From a virus, in the IMG/VR virus record IMGVR_UViG_3300046733_000848, positions 1-46,964 of that record: a DNA stretch of 46,964 bases. The stretch is one strand, 5' to 3'. How positions within the stretch are numbered: position 1 is the stretch's first letter; each line of letters starts with the position of its first letter. The notes beneath the pieces are model-generated. The model was given only the letters and a program-made list of their open reading frames with translations. It was not told where the DNA came from and ran no database searches. This document shows positions 32,744-41,416 of the stretch, one piece after another. The position numbers and the translations under genes were made by a program.

Positions 32744-35419
32744 ATGAAAAAGACAGTTTTAACCATGCTAATGGCGGCGGCTCTATTTACTGCGCCGCTT
32801 TCTGCGTCTGCGGCACAGCGTAGTTTTTATGACTATGCATCCGGCTTAACAGACCAAAACAGCCAAACAAATTTTGTTAATCGTATGATTAGATCATACA
32901 CAGATAGTAACAAACGTTATAAGTCATTCTTAGACAAATACAAGCGTTTTGCCGCTTATAGTTTTTATCAGCGATTAAAAGATCGTTATGATTTCCAAGT
33001 AGCAGAGATTGAAAAGTATCAAGAACTTATCTCACATACGCCAGTTGTAACAGTTGTTGATGTACAAACAACCACTGAGCCCTACACTATCTCACGTGAC
33101 AATCCAACGACTGTTAGTAGTGAAACATCTACTGTAGTTGAGGAGCGTACCGAGACTGAGGTTACTGAGTGGGCAGTGAAAACTATTGTTTACGAGACAG
33201 TAACACGTACTTGGCATTATAATCGACACACCACTGTAACCAAGTATAGTGATGGTGCAGTAACAACATCACAAAAAAGTGACTATTTGCGTGTTGAAAA
33301 TGCATCAGCATTTGAGACAGTTGTAGAGCGTGAAAAGATCCGTTCATATGCAATAGTTATTGAACAAGAAGAACAGACTGATGAAGTTTCGCAAGAAACT
33401 ACCACTGTACTGACTGAGGAAGAATATCTTGCTCGTTCTGATGTTAAACTACAAGGTACTGATGTGTATCGTGAAGCAGTACACAAACTGAATAGTCGTA
33501 TCAATGTTGACTATATTACACGTGATAGTGGACTAGGACTTTATGGTAACATGCTAGAGCAAATTGGTGCACCTACAGCATGGAGTCGTGGATATACTGG
33601 TAAAGGTAGTACTATTGCTATCCTCGATACAGGTATTGACTTAGATCATTCAGAATTTGATGGACGCATTGCAGGTACTGGTTGCTTTACTTCGGAATGT
33701 TTAGATGGTTATGCTACAGTAGATGACGAGAATCGTAAATCACATGGTACACATGTTGCAGGTATTGCGGCGGCGGCATTAGATGGATCAGGTACAACCG
33801 GTGTTGCACCAGATGCAGAATTGCTTATTGCTAAAACAGCATACAACAGTGGTTACTTTGAGTTTTCCAAAGTAGATGAAGCCATTGCATGGGCAGTTGA
33901 TAATGGTGCTGACGTAATTAATATGAGTGCTAACATGAATGTTGATCGCACATATAAGAGTAGCCTAGAACAGATTGATAATGGATTTTATTACTCAACT
34001 GACACACGTGGCACATATCAGTCAACTGGTTATAATGAACTTTATGTAAGTGACAGTCACTACAAAAACATTGTTGAAGCAATGAAGGATCATGAAGCAG
34101 TGCTAGTAATGGCGGCAGGCAATCAAGGATTGGATGTTGCAGGTTTACCAAGTAACCTAGCAATTGATCCAGATGTTGGCAACCGTGTACTAGTTGTAGG
34201 CAATTGGGATGTACGTAAGAATGACTTGCATCGTTCATCTAACCGTGCCGGTACACTATGCTTAGAGAAAGCATCTGATGGCACTTGTGCAAATAAAGCA
34301 AAGGTTAGTGATCGTTACATTATGGCTCCTGGCATGTATGTTGCAAGTACCGACAAAGATGGCGAGTATGTTGTTTCAAGTGGTACATCAATGGCGGCTC
34401 CAGTTGTAAGTGGTGCAGTTGCGGTAGTACACCAAATGTGGCCACATATGACAGGTGAAAATGTTTCACAGTTGTTGTTGAATACGGCTAGCAAAGACAT
34501 TACAAACTACAATGTAGATGTGCATGGACAAGGACTATTGGACTTGGCTGAAGCTACTAGCCCTCAAGGTGCAGTTGGACTACCAACAACAGGTCGTGTT
34601 GAAGGAGGCATAGCACAAGTTAGCAATGGTACAATGGCATTGTCTGGAGGATCCATTAGCGCACTTGAAGAAGTTATGTTGATTGATGATTATGATCGTG
34701 ACTTTTACTTTGATGCTAACCAAGTTGTACAGGTAATGGATACTCGTACAGCAAGTGCAACCCAAGCGGCACAACATGGTGTTGTTCCTGATTATTACTT
34801 TGGCTACGCAAGTGGTACAGTGCTTCCTATAAATAATGGTGCAGTAAGTATTAATGACGACACACATGAAGTTGCTATTGCATATCAAGCAGATGGTATT
34901 TCGTTTGGACTTACTAATGAATCTAAGAGCTTTCTTGGTAACATTGCTGATAGTGATATGATGCGAGTAACAGGTGCAACCACAGCATATGCTGGTTACA
35001 GCTTTGATGATGGTAACTTGTTTGGCGGAGCGCAGTTTGGTGCAACCAGTGTTGATGTTGACAGTAGTAGCTATCTAAAAAATGTTGACACTATCCTTAG
35101 CTACAGTGCAACACTTGGTGTAAAGCAAACAATTGGTAGCGAAACATTTGGTTTTGTTACTAGCCTTCCAGTTAGTATTGCAGAAGGTAATGCACAGTTT
35201 AGTATGCCAGGCTCAGTAAGCTCAAATGGTGATATTGTAAATACAAATGTAAACAGTTCGTTTACTACAGATCGTCAAGAAGTTGATTTTGGATTGTTTT
35301 ACAATAATCAAATTACTGACGCAGTGAGTGTTGATTCGTTTGCAGAAGTTCGTACAAACTATGCAGGTACAAGCGATAACACATATGAAGTTGGTTTAAA
35401 CCTAAAGGTAACATTTTAA
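32744..35419 (+). CDS. Secreted S8 subtilase with probable C-terminal autotransporter-like domain
   Basis: An 891-residue exported protease. The signal peptide ends near residue 23. Residues ~24-270 form a pro-region with a helical start and a Thr/Val/Glu-rich central part. The subtilase domain has all four catalytic residues: Asp295 (AILDTGIDLDH), His334 (SHGTHVAGIA), Asn460 (MAAGNQG) and Ser549 (SSGTSMAAPVVSG). The C-terminal ~280 residues are strand-rich and end with a Phe (LNLKVTF), like an outer-membrane barrel. It should act outside the host cell or on its surface. A secreted protease in a phage genome is unusual. CAGGAGACTGAAA leader, regulated promoter upstream. Confidence 0.88.
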   Translation: MKKTVLTMLMAAALFTAPLSASAAQRSFYDYASGLTDQNSQTNFVNRMIRSYTDSNKRYKSFLDKYKRFAAYSFYQRLKDRYDFQVAEIEKYQELISHTPVVTVVDVQTTTEPYTISRDNPTTVSSETSTVVEERTETEVTEWAVKTIVYETVTRTWHYNRHTTVTKYSDGAVTTSQKSDYLRVENASAFETVVEREKIRSYAIVIEQEEQTDEVSQETTTVLTEEEYLARSDVKLQGTDVYREAVHKLNSRINVDYITRDSGLGLYGNMLEQIGAPTAWSRGYTGKGSTIAILDTGIDLDHSEFDGRIAGTGCFTSECLDGYATVDDENRKSHGTHVAGIAAAALDGSGTTGVAPDAELLIAKTAYNSGYFEFSKVDEAIAWAVDNGADVINMSANMNVDRTYKSSLEQIDNGFYYSTDTRGTYQSTGYNELYVSDSHYKNIVEAMKDHEAVLVMAAGNQGLDVAGLPSNLAIDPDVGNRVLVVGNWDVRKNDLHRSSNRAGTLCLEKASDGTCANKAKVSDRYIMAPGMYVASTDKDGEYVVSSGTSMAAPVVSGAVAVVHQMWPHMTGENVSQLLLNTASKDITNYNVDVHGQGLLDLAEATSPQGAVGLPTTGRVEGGIAQVSNGTMALSGGSISALEEVMLIDDYDRDFYFDANQVVQVMDTRTASATQAAQHGVVPDYYFGYASGTVLPINNGAVSINDDTHEVAIAYQADGISFGLTNESKSFLGNIADSDMMRVTGATTAYAGYSFDDGNLFGGAQFGATSVDVDSSSYLKNVDTILSYSATLGVKQTIGSETFGFVTSLPVSIAEGNAQFSMPGSVSSNGDIVNTNVNSSFTTDRQEVDFGLFYNNQITDAVSVDSFAEVRTNYAGTSDNTYEVGLNLKVTF

Positions 35420-35985
35420 TGAAGTACACATACAATCGGGGCCGGCTAGAAGTTATAGCCGGTCCCATGTTCGCAGGAAAGAGTAGTGAACTATTAAAGC
35501 GCATACTCTTTTTAGAACACGGAGGAAGTAAAGTACTGGTACTTAAACCAGTAATAGACGACAGATACGATGCAAATAGTATTGTAACACACAACCAGTT
35601 AAGTCATCCAGCATCAGCAGTTATTGACTTGGAACTAGTTAAAGACAATTATACAATTAAGCCATACAATTTCCATACAATTTTTATTGATGAAGTTCAG
35701 TTTTTTGATCCAAAAGAAACATTATGGTTTGTAGAAGAAGGATTAAGAGAAGGTGTTAACTTTGTATGCAGTGGCCTTGACCAGGACTCGAGAGGAGTAC
35801 CTTTTGACACAACAGCACGTATGCTTGCATTGGCTGATGATGTTCACAAAATTACAGCGTTCTGTAATGTATGTGGTCAGACTGCTAGCAAAACCCAACG
35901 GTTGAGAAAAGGTGGTGGAAGAGTAAACGTAGGTGGTTCAGAAACATATGAGCCACGTTGCCATGAACATTGGGATTCAAAATAA
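35419..35985 (+). CDS. tdk: Thymidine kinase, type II
   Basis: A 188-residue enzyme phosphorylating thymidine to dTMP. Walker A GPMFAGKS at 15-22, the lid and DEVQFF segment (~91-96), then the two CxxC-type zinc pairs (FCNVCG at ~148-153 and RCHEH near 180), as in the Tdk/TK1 family. Length is standard. Starts TAATG after the subtilase stop. Confidence 0.95.
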   Translation: MKYTYNRGRLEVIAGPMFAGKSSELLKRILFLEHGGSKVLVLKPVIDDRYDANSIVTHNQLSHPASAVIDLELVKDNYTIKPYNFHTIFIDEVQFFDPKETLWFVEEGLREGVNFVCSGLDQDSRGVPFDTTARMLALADDVHKITAFCNVCGQTASKTQRLRKGGGRVNVGGSETYEPRCHEHWDSK

Positions 35986-36437
35986 TGTATCATGAAGTAG
36001 ATAACGAAATACAAGACAAAATTGACGACTTGTTAGTAAATTATCAACAGGCGGCATTAGGTACAATGGGTGAAAGATTTCCTCACGTGTCAAAAGTTAT
36101 GCCGCTATTTCACAACGGAGAAATATATCTTCTTTTAAGTGATTTGTCAGAGCATACAAAAAATATAATGGAAAGCAAACGTGTAAGTATCTATTTTGCG
36201 GCAGAAGAAGAACATGGAACTAGGCTCAACAATCCACGATATACTATGATGGGAAAATTGTATCCTGTACCATACACAAATGACAAGCAAGGCGATCAGT
36301 ATCAGAGTATGTTGCAAAAGTTTGACGAAGTAGACAAAGGCGCCTCATTTTATGGAACGTTTGGAGATTTTAATATCTATCGCTTCGAGATGTTTGATCA
36401 TTTATATGTAGAAGGATTTGGTAAGGCGTATAAATGA
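35985..36437 (+). CDS. FMN-binding split-barrel protein (PNPOx-like)
   Basis: A 150-residue protein with the pyridoxamine-phosphate-oxidase-like fold: AALGTMGERFPHVSKVMPLF (~24-43), then IYLLLSDLSEHTKNIMES and VSIYFA, which match the flavin-binding strands and loop of HugZ-type proteins. It might reduce or oxidise a flavin- or heme-related substrate. Start at the ATG 35985 overlapping the thymidine kinase stop; an in-frame ATG at 35970 is inside that gene. Confidence 0.75.
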   Translation: MYHEVDNEIQDKIDDLLVNYQQAALGTMGERFPHVSKVMPLFHNGEIYLLLSDLSEHTKNIMESKRVSIYFAAEEEHGTRLNNPRYTMMGKLYPVPYTNDKQGDQYQSMLQKFDEVDKGASFYGTFGDFNIYRFEMFDHLYVEGFGKAYK

Positions 36438-37295
36438 TTGAAGAATTGCATCTTGAGCTTACAAGTAGATGTTTGTTGCAATGTCCAAAATGTCCTAGAA
36501 CAATTTATCGAGGAACATACGACATTAGTGATTTAGATTATGATTTGTATACTGATTTATTAACTAAGTTGGATCCAAAGGTAGTAAATTTTTGTGGTAA
36601 CTTAGGAGACCCAATATACCATCCAAAGTTTATAGATTTTGTAAAGTTTGCTCATAGTTTAGACAAGCCAATATTATTGTCAACAGCCGCATATGGTAAA
36701 AAGACTGCCTGGTGGCAAGAGCTTTTTGATAGTTATAAGTCTGGTGAGATTAGAGTTGGCTTGGATGGATTAGAAGATACTGCTCACTTATATCGTGTAG
36801 GTACAAAATACAAACAAGTGTTTGATGTAATGCGTATGGGAGCAAAACAAGACAAACGTATAGTATGGCAATGGATACCATTTAGTTTTAATGAACACCA
36901 AATAGAAGAAGCAAGAAAGATAGCTCAAGATAATGGAATAGTTTTTGAAGTTAGAGTGAGCAGTAGATTTGAAGGTCCTGATGATCCTATGAGACCTAAT
37001 CGAAAGGAATATCAACTTGGATATCAACCCCAAATGCCAAAACGGCGATAAACTTTATGTACATCACACAGGTACCTTACGCCCATGTTGTTGGATAGGG
37101 CATGTACTTAGTAATACTGTTTTTGAGCGTAGCAAGAGCTGGAACCCTGAACACACCTCAATAGAGGAAATTAAAGACAAAGTGTTACCAGATTTTGCAG
37201 AACAAATGAAAAGACAACCATTTCCTGTTTGTCAGGAGATGTGTAGTGTAGAGAGTGGGCTTTCTAATCCTACTCAAAGGATTGACAGAACTTAA
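36434..37295 (+). CDS. Radical SAM protein split by a +1 frameshift
   Basis: The first frame (36434-37051) codes 205 residues with the cluster motif Cys13, Cys17, Cys20 (CLLQCPKC), GNLGDPIYHP and DGLEDTAHLYRVG, then ends at TAA. The +1 frame (open from 37017 to 37295) continues with CQNGDKLYVHHTGTLRPCCW and EMCSVES, the C-terminal Cys segments seen in the related enzyme at 20256. The two frames meet around CAACCCCAAA (37025-37034). A +1 slip from CCC to CCC there would give one protein of ~286 residues. It may be programmed frameshifting, a true mutation, or a base-calling error in the C run. The gene at 20256 has no such break. Confidence 0.65.
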
Positions 37296-37310
37296 AAATT
37301 TTGTTACAAT
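37282..37310 (+). promoter_or_regulatory. Sigma70-type promoter for the MazE-like gene
   Basis: TTGACA (37282-37287), 17-base spacer, TACAAT (37305-37310), inside the last codons of the split radical SAM gene and 19 bases before the next start. Confidence 0.68.
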
Positions 37311-37329
37311 ACAAGAGAAAGGAAAAGCA

Positions 37330-37635
37330 ATGAATAATCCTAAACAAACAGGGCAACATAGTTGGACTGTAGAAGTACAAGAAAATGGCAAAACAAAGGA
37401 ACTGTTTATTGAGTTTCCTCCAGACTGTTTGGATCAGGTTGGATGGGATGTAGGCGATACATTGATTTGGGAAGAACTTGATCATGGCGGTTGGGCTATT
37501 ACAAAAAAAGTCGAACCCAAAAAAGAGAGCGAATATCCAGTAGACGGTGAAATTACTAAAGGTACTAGGATGGACGATAACTATTATTTTTTTAGAAAAG
37601 AGGAAGATGAAGATGCCGGATCCGATGATAATTGA
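37330..37635 (+). CDS. MazE/AbrB-like DNA-binding small protein
   Basis: A 101-residue protein. Residues ~10-60 give the swapped-hairpin pattern: WTVEVQENGKTKELFIEFPP, CLDQVGWDVGDTLIWEEL and GGWAITKK, as in AbrB/SpoVT/MazE domains. The acidic tail (EDEDAGSDD) follows. Similar single-domain proteins are common in T4-type marine phages without a paired toxin; none is seen here. Start at 37330 by AAAGGAAAAGCA leader; the longer frame lies inside the radical SAM gene. Confidence 0.68.
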   Translation: MNNPKQTGQHSWTVEVQENGKTKELFIEFPPDCLDQVGWDVGDTLIWEELDHGGWAITKKVEPKKESEYPVDGEITKGTRMDDNYYFFRKEEDEDAGSDDN

Positions 37636-37987
37636 TCCAGAACCCGAACGTTACTATGATTGGATGTTATGGAAAGGAAGACAATTGGACAAAGAGCTAC
37701 AAAAATCTGTACCAGTTCACGAAAAAGAAGTTGTTGATCAGATGATGTACGTAACAGCCGAGGAGTGCGGCGAGTTAGTACAAGCATGTATGAAGATTGC
37801 CCGTTGGGGCATTGATAAAAAGAAGCACACAAGTTTATTAGAAGAGGCAGGCGATGTAAAATGCATGCTAGACTTACTTGTGGAGAACGGAATGTTTACT
37901 AAACAGGAACTGAAAGATGCCGCTAAACATAAACGTAATAAACTAAAGCGGTATACTCCAGTTATAGTAAAGGAACCAAATGGCTAA
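37613..37987 (+). CDS. MazG-like nucleotide pyrophosphohydrolase
   Basis: A 124-residue protein with the MazG pattern EECGELVQACMKIARWG followed by LLEEAGDVKCMLDLL, giving the ExxE and ExxD metal sites. The family removes pyrophosphate from nucleoside triphosphates and can reset (p)ppGpp-linked state in infected cells, as argued for marine phages. ATG at 37613 has GAGGA at best distance; ATG at 37607 is possible. It begins within the MazE-like gene and ends overlapping the small gene at 37980. Confidence 0.85.
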   Translation: MPDPMIIDPEPERYYDWMLWKGRQLDKELQKSVPVHEKEVVDQMMYVTAEECGELVQACMKIARWGIDKKKHTSLLEEAGDVKCMLDLLVENGMFTKQELKDAAKHKRNKLKRYTPVIVKEPNG

Positions 37988-38126
37988 AACAGAAATCAAT
38001 AAAGAAGAAAGCGATGCAGTAAAAGAGTATTTGAAAAAAGGAGGCAAAATTACCAAATGTCCGCCTAATGCAGTTACAGAAGACATTGTTTACAAATATC
38101 AAATTGGAAGGAAGAAGAAGAAATGA
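37980..38126 (+). CDS. Small basic protein, 48 residues
   Basis: A short frame starting at the ATG inside the MazG end (AAATGGCTAA) and stopping at TGA 38124-38126, overlapping the aminopeptidase start (ATGA). The product begins MAKTEINKEESDAVKEYLKK and ends in a Lys-rich tail. The double overlap and fit in the 135-base gap between MazG and the aminopeptidase gene support coding. No function recognised. Confidence 0.58.
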   Translation: MAKTEINKEESDAVKEYLKKGGKITKCPPNAVTEDIVYKYQIGRKKKK

Positions 38127-39496
38127 CAAATGCATTAGTAGTTTTTAAAGACTCAGTGCAAGCCAAAAAATTAGGCAAAATTGCAACAAGAGTAAAAGAT
38201 ATTGAAGGCAATGTAGATATTACCTACAGTCATGATGAATATGATTTTATTACCATTGTAGACACCAAAGGTAAATTTAAGAAAAAAGATTTACGTGAGC
38301 TTGGTGGTGAGATGTACACCAAGTATAAAGATAAAGTTACATCTTTAACACTAGACTTTGAAGGTGTAGATAGTAATGCAGTTGCTGAAGGTGTAGCAAT
38401 GGCAGGTTATACATTTCAGCGTTACAAAACAAGTCCAAAGGATCCAAAAATTTGGCCAGAAGATGTGACTGTTGTTGGTGCTGAAGATAGAGGCATTGCA
38501 GAAAGTATTTGGTTAGCACGTGACCTTGTAAGTGAACCAGGCAATGTATTATTTCCAGCAGAGTATGCACGTAGGATTACAACCGCATTAACAGCATTTC
38601 CAAATGTAACTGTGAAGGTATATCACGAAGCACAATTACGTGACATGGGATTTAATCTTCTACTAAGTGTAGGACAAGGATCAGAAAAAGACAGTTACGT
38701 AGTTGTAATGGAATACATGAACGGCAAACAAGGCGAACGTCCACTTGCATTAGTAGGCAAAGGCGTTACATTTGACACAGGTGGTATCAGTCTAAAGCCA
38801 GGACGTGGCATGGGCGATATGAAATATGACATGGGTGGTAGTGCCGCAGTTGTTGGTGCTATGCATGCAATTGTATCAAATCAATTAAAACGTAATGTGA
38901 TTGGTATTGTAGGCTTAGTAGAGAATATGCCAGATGGTAAAGCAATCAAGCCAGGCGATGTTGTTACATCACTAAGCGGACAAACTGTAGAAAATCTAAA
39001 TACAGATGCAGAAGGACGATTAGTACTAGCAGACATACTACATCATGTACAAGAGGAATATGATCCAGACACTGTGATTGATCTTGCTACACTAACTGGT
39101 GCTATTCTTGTATCACTTGGCAAAGAGATGGCAGGGTTGTTTACTAACTCTAGTGATCTTGAGGAACTTATTCTAGCTGCAGGCAAAGATGCAGGCGAAG
39201 GATTTTATCGCATGCCAATGGGTGAGAACTGGAATAAAATGATTGATAGTGATATTGCAGATATGCAGAACATTGGCGGGCCGCATGGTGGCTCTACAAC
39301 AGCCGCAGAGTTTTTGTATAGATTTGTAGATAAAAAACGTGCATTTGCACATTTGGATATTGCTGGTATGGCATGGGCAGATAAGCCAAACAAAGTAACA
39401 CCCAAGGGTGCTATGGGATTTGGTGTTCGTACACTATACAACATTGCATGTAAATCTCCTCAGCCTCTGTCAATTGATAAGGATATGAAATATTGA
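38123..39496 (+). CDS. Leucyl aminopeptidase, M17
   Basis: A 457-residue cytosolic metalloprotease. Active-site segments are VGKGVTFDTGGISLKP (211-226, Lys213 and Asp218), KYDMGGSAAV (234-243, Asp236) and NTDAEGRL (293-300, Asp295 and Glu297), the metal ligands of PepA-type enzymes. Length is close to PepA (~500) with a shortened N-terminal domain. It removes N-terminal residues from peptides, which could recycle host protein; PepA also can bind DNA in bacteria. No secretion signal. Coupled to the next gene by TTGA. Confidence 0.94.
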   Translation: MTNALVVFKDSVQAKKLGKIATRVKDIEGNVDITYSHDEYDFITIVDTKGKFKKKDLRELGGEMYTKYKDKVTSLTLDFEGVDSNAVAEGVAMAGYTFQRYKTSPKDPKIWPEDVTVVGAEDRGIAESIWLARDLVSEPGNVLFPAEYARRITTALTAFPNVTVKVYHEAQLRDMGFNLLLSVGQGSEKDSYVVVMEYMNGKQGERPLALVGKGVTFDTGGISLKPGRGMGDMKYDMGGSAAVVGAMHAIVSNQLKRNVIGIVGLVENMPDGKAIKPGDVVTSLSGQTVENLNTDAEGRLVLADILHHVQEEYDPDTVIDLATLTGAILVSLGKEMAGLFTNSSDLEELILAAGKDAGEGFYRMPMGENWNKMIDSDIADMQNIGGPHGGSTTAAEFLYRFVDKKRAFAHLDIAGMAWADKPNKVTPKGAMGFGVRTLYNIACKSPQPLSIDKDMKY

Positions 39497-40239
39497 AAAT
39501 AGCAGTTTTTGGATGTGGATTTGTAGGCGGAACAGTTGCTAATTTTTTAGAGAATCGCAATGTTGAAGTCATTAGAGTAGATCCAAAATTATACCCAAAC
39601 ATAGATCCAGTTGAGTCTGTTATGTACAGTGATGGTATCATTATTTGTGTACCGACACCGTCTTCGGATGATGGTACATGTGACGATAGTATAGTTAGAG
39701 AAGTATTAGAGCTAACTGACTATCGCACTCGTATACTTTTGAAGAGTACAGTTACATATGATAACGTAAAGACTTATCCAACGCAGTTGGTTTATAATCC
39801 AGAGTTCTTACGTGAGAAACATGCCAAAGATGACTTTTATAATCAGCAGTTTGCGGTGTATGGATACAATGAACATGCCGCTGACGATGCAGTTTGGTGG
39901 AATGAACTATTTGGATTTGAACCAGTGTACACTGATCTAGTTACAGCTAGTTTAATCAAATATGTACACAATAGTTGGCTAGCAACAAAGGTAGCTTGGT
40001 TCCATGAGTTGTATAAAAATATGCCTCCAGGTGCAAACTATCATGATTTAACAAAGACGCTGTCAATGTTTCCTAATATCGGACCTTCGCATATGTCAGC
40101 ACCAAACGATCAAGGCACATTAGGTTACACTGGACATTGTTTTCCAAAGGACGTTTCTGCCTTGACAAAAGCACTAGATCATAGTATATTAGAGTATGTA
40201 CATAAAATAAATCAGAGTTTGAATAAGCATAAAATTTAA
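39493..40239 (+). CDS. UDP-glucose/GDP-mannose dehydrogenase-like, short form
   Basis: A 248-residue protein with an N-terminal NAD-binding motif IAVFGCGFVGGTVA (3-16), STV at 85-87, NPEFLREKHA (102-111) and catalytic Cys216 in TGHCFPKD, the hallmarks of the family, which oxidises a UDP-sugar to the uronate. Cellular forms are ~390-440 residues; this one lacks the C-terminal UDP-binding domain, so its substrate may differ. It starts at a TTG overlapping the aminopeptidase stop. Contains the promoter at 40162. Confidence 0.85.
   Translation: MKIAVFGCGFVGGTVANFLENRNVEVIRVDPKLYPNIDPVESVMYSDGIIICVPTPSSDDGTCDDSIVREVLELTDYRTRILLKSTVTYDNVKTYPTQLVYNPEFLREKHAKDDFYNQQFAVYGYNEHAADDAVWWNELFGFEPVYTDLVTASLIKYVHNSWLATKVAWFHELYKNMPPGANYHDLTKTLSMFPNIGPSHMSAPNDQGTLGYTGHCFPKDVSALTKALDHSILEYVHKINQSLNKHKI
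40162..40190 (+). promoter_or_regulatory. Sigma70-type promoter for queE
   Basis: TTGACA (40162-40167), 17-base spacer, TATATT (40185-40190), 69 bases before the QueE start and inside the dehydrogenase gene. Confidence 0.55.
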
Positions 40240-40258
40240 ACCTGTAACAGGAGTTAAT

Positions 40259-41152
40259 ATGAAACTTAGATATTCAGAAGCGTTTTACAGCGTACAAGGT
40301 GAAGGTAAATTTGTAGGAGTGCCTAGTGTATTTTTGCGCACCTTTGGTTGTAACTTCCGTTGTATGAACTTTGGTGTTGATACTAAAAAAGATCGTTGGG
40401 AGCAACACAAAGAAGGCAATCGATATAATGCAGAAGTAAAAGCATTATTGGATGCTGGTGTACATGAAACCACAGACAAGTTTGAGGACTTGCCTATTAT
40501 ACACACAGGGTGTGATACATATGCTAGTATCTATCCTGAGTTTAAAGACTTCAATCGACTCGCAGAAGTTGATGAAGTTGTCGAGCATTTACTAAGTCTT
40601 ACACCCAATGGTAAATGGGTACAAGACAATGGTCAAGATGTACATTTGATCATTACTGGCGGCGAGCCGTTGTTAGCGTGGCAACGGTTATACGTTGATT
40701 TATTTGAACACCCACGCATGCAGGATTTAAAAAATGTCACATTTGAAACAAACACTACACAACATCTACACGATGATTTCTACAATTATCTCAACGACAG
40801 CGATAGGATTGAAGTCACTTGGAGTTGTTCCCCAAAACTTAGCGTTAGCGGAGAATCTTGGAGCGATGCTATTAAGCCTGATGTTGCTCGTGAGTACCAG
40901 TGTGTTACTGATAGTGAACTTTATCTTAAGTTTGTTGTCGCTACTCGTGATGACTTTGCAGAAGTTGAGCGAGCTGTTCAAGAATACCGTGATGCAGGCG
41001 TCGAGTGTCCAGTATATCTTATGCCGCTTGGCGGACGTTCCGAAGAGTATAGTCTCAACGTTAAAGACGTTGCAGAGTTCTGTATGGAAAAAGGATGGAG
41101 ATTCACTCCCAGACTCCACATCAGCTTATTCGGAAATGCCTGGGGAACTTAG
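40259..41152 (+). CDS. queE: QueE, 7-carboxy-7-deazaguanine synthase (variant)
   Basis: A 297-residue radical SAM enzyme converting 6-carboxytetrahydropterin to 7-carboxy-7-deazaguanine. FYSVQGEGKFVGVPSVFLRT (9-28) and LIITGGEPLLAWQ are typical of QueE. Cluster Cys are 31 and 35 (GCNFRC), but the usual third Cys, three positions on, is Phe38. The best candidate is Cys85 (HTGCDTYAS) after a ~50-residue insert. The protein is longer than usual QueE (~210-240). Preceded by a promoter and ACAGGAGTTAAT. Confidence 0.88.
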   Translation: MKLRYSEAFYSVQGEGKFVGVPSVFLRTFGCNFRCMNFGVDTKKDRWEQHKEGNRYNAEVKALLDAGVHETTDKFEDLPIIHTGCDTYASIYPEFKDFNRLAEVDEVVEHLLSLTPNGKWVQDNGQDVHLIITGGEPLLAWQRLYVDLFEHPRMQDLKNVTFETNTTQHLHDDFYNYLNDSDRIEVTWSCSPKLSVSGESWSDAIKPDVAREYQCVTDSELYLKFVVATRDDFAEVERAVQEYRDAGVECPVYLMPLGGRSEEYSLNVKDVAEFCMEKGWRFTPRLHISLFGNAWGT

Positions 41153-41231
41153 CAAATATAAAAATGCACAACATGAGCGGGCGATGAAAGCGCCTATTGA
41201 TCAAGATGCACTTAGAAAGGCAGGTTTATAA
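41136..41231 (+). CDS. Small protein, 31 residues
   Basis: A short frame from the ATG at 41136 inside the end of queE to the TAA overlapping the next ATG (TAATG at 41229-41233). Product starts MPGELSKYKNAQHERAMKAP and is helical and basic. It fills the gap between queE and the next gene with overlaps at both ends, but no motif is known. Confidence 0.45.
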   Translation: MPGELSKYKNAQHERAMKAPIDQDALRKAGL

Positions 41232-41416
41232 TGAAAGATCCTAAAGTTGCAGAGCTTGTTAAAGAGCTAAAATCAAATATTAAGAAGCTAAATAGTATTA
41301 ACACAAAACTATACAAACAAGGTGTTACCTATCGTTTAGAAGATGGCTATGACGAAGAAACTAGTTCTAAGGTAGTTTCAATCAATTATCTCAAACAGGA
41401 AGTTACTTATGAATAA
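41231..41416 (+). CDS. Small helical protein
   Basis: A 61-residue protein with a Lys-rich N-terminal helix and a C-terminal strand part. Unknown function. TAATG start and an 8-base overlap with sufE place it in the queE-sufE-metK transcript. Confidence 0.55.
   Translation: MKDPKVAELVKELKSNIKKLNSINTKLYKQGVTYRLEDGYDEETSSKVVSINYLKQEVTYE

Noticed and set aside
37330-37635. MazE-like protein with MazG as a toxin-antitoxin pair
   Set aside because: MazG is a pyrophosphohydrolase, not the MazF toxin; no small toxin-like gene accompanies the MazE-like gene.
40734-41135. Plus-strand frame inside queE reading hydrophobic residues
   Set aside because: It lies in another frame of a clear enzyme gene. 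Only its 3' end after the ATG at 41136 may be a real small gene.
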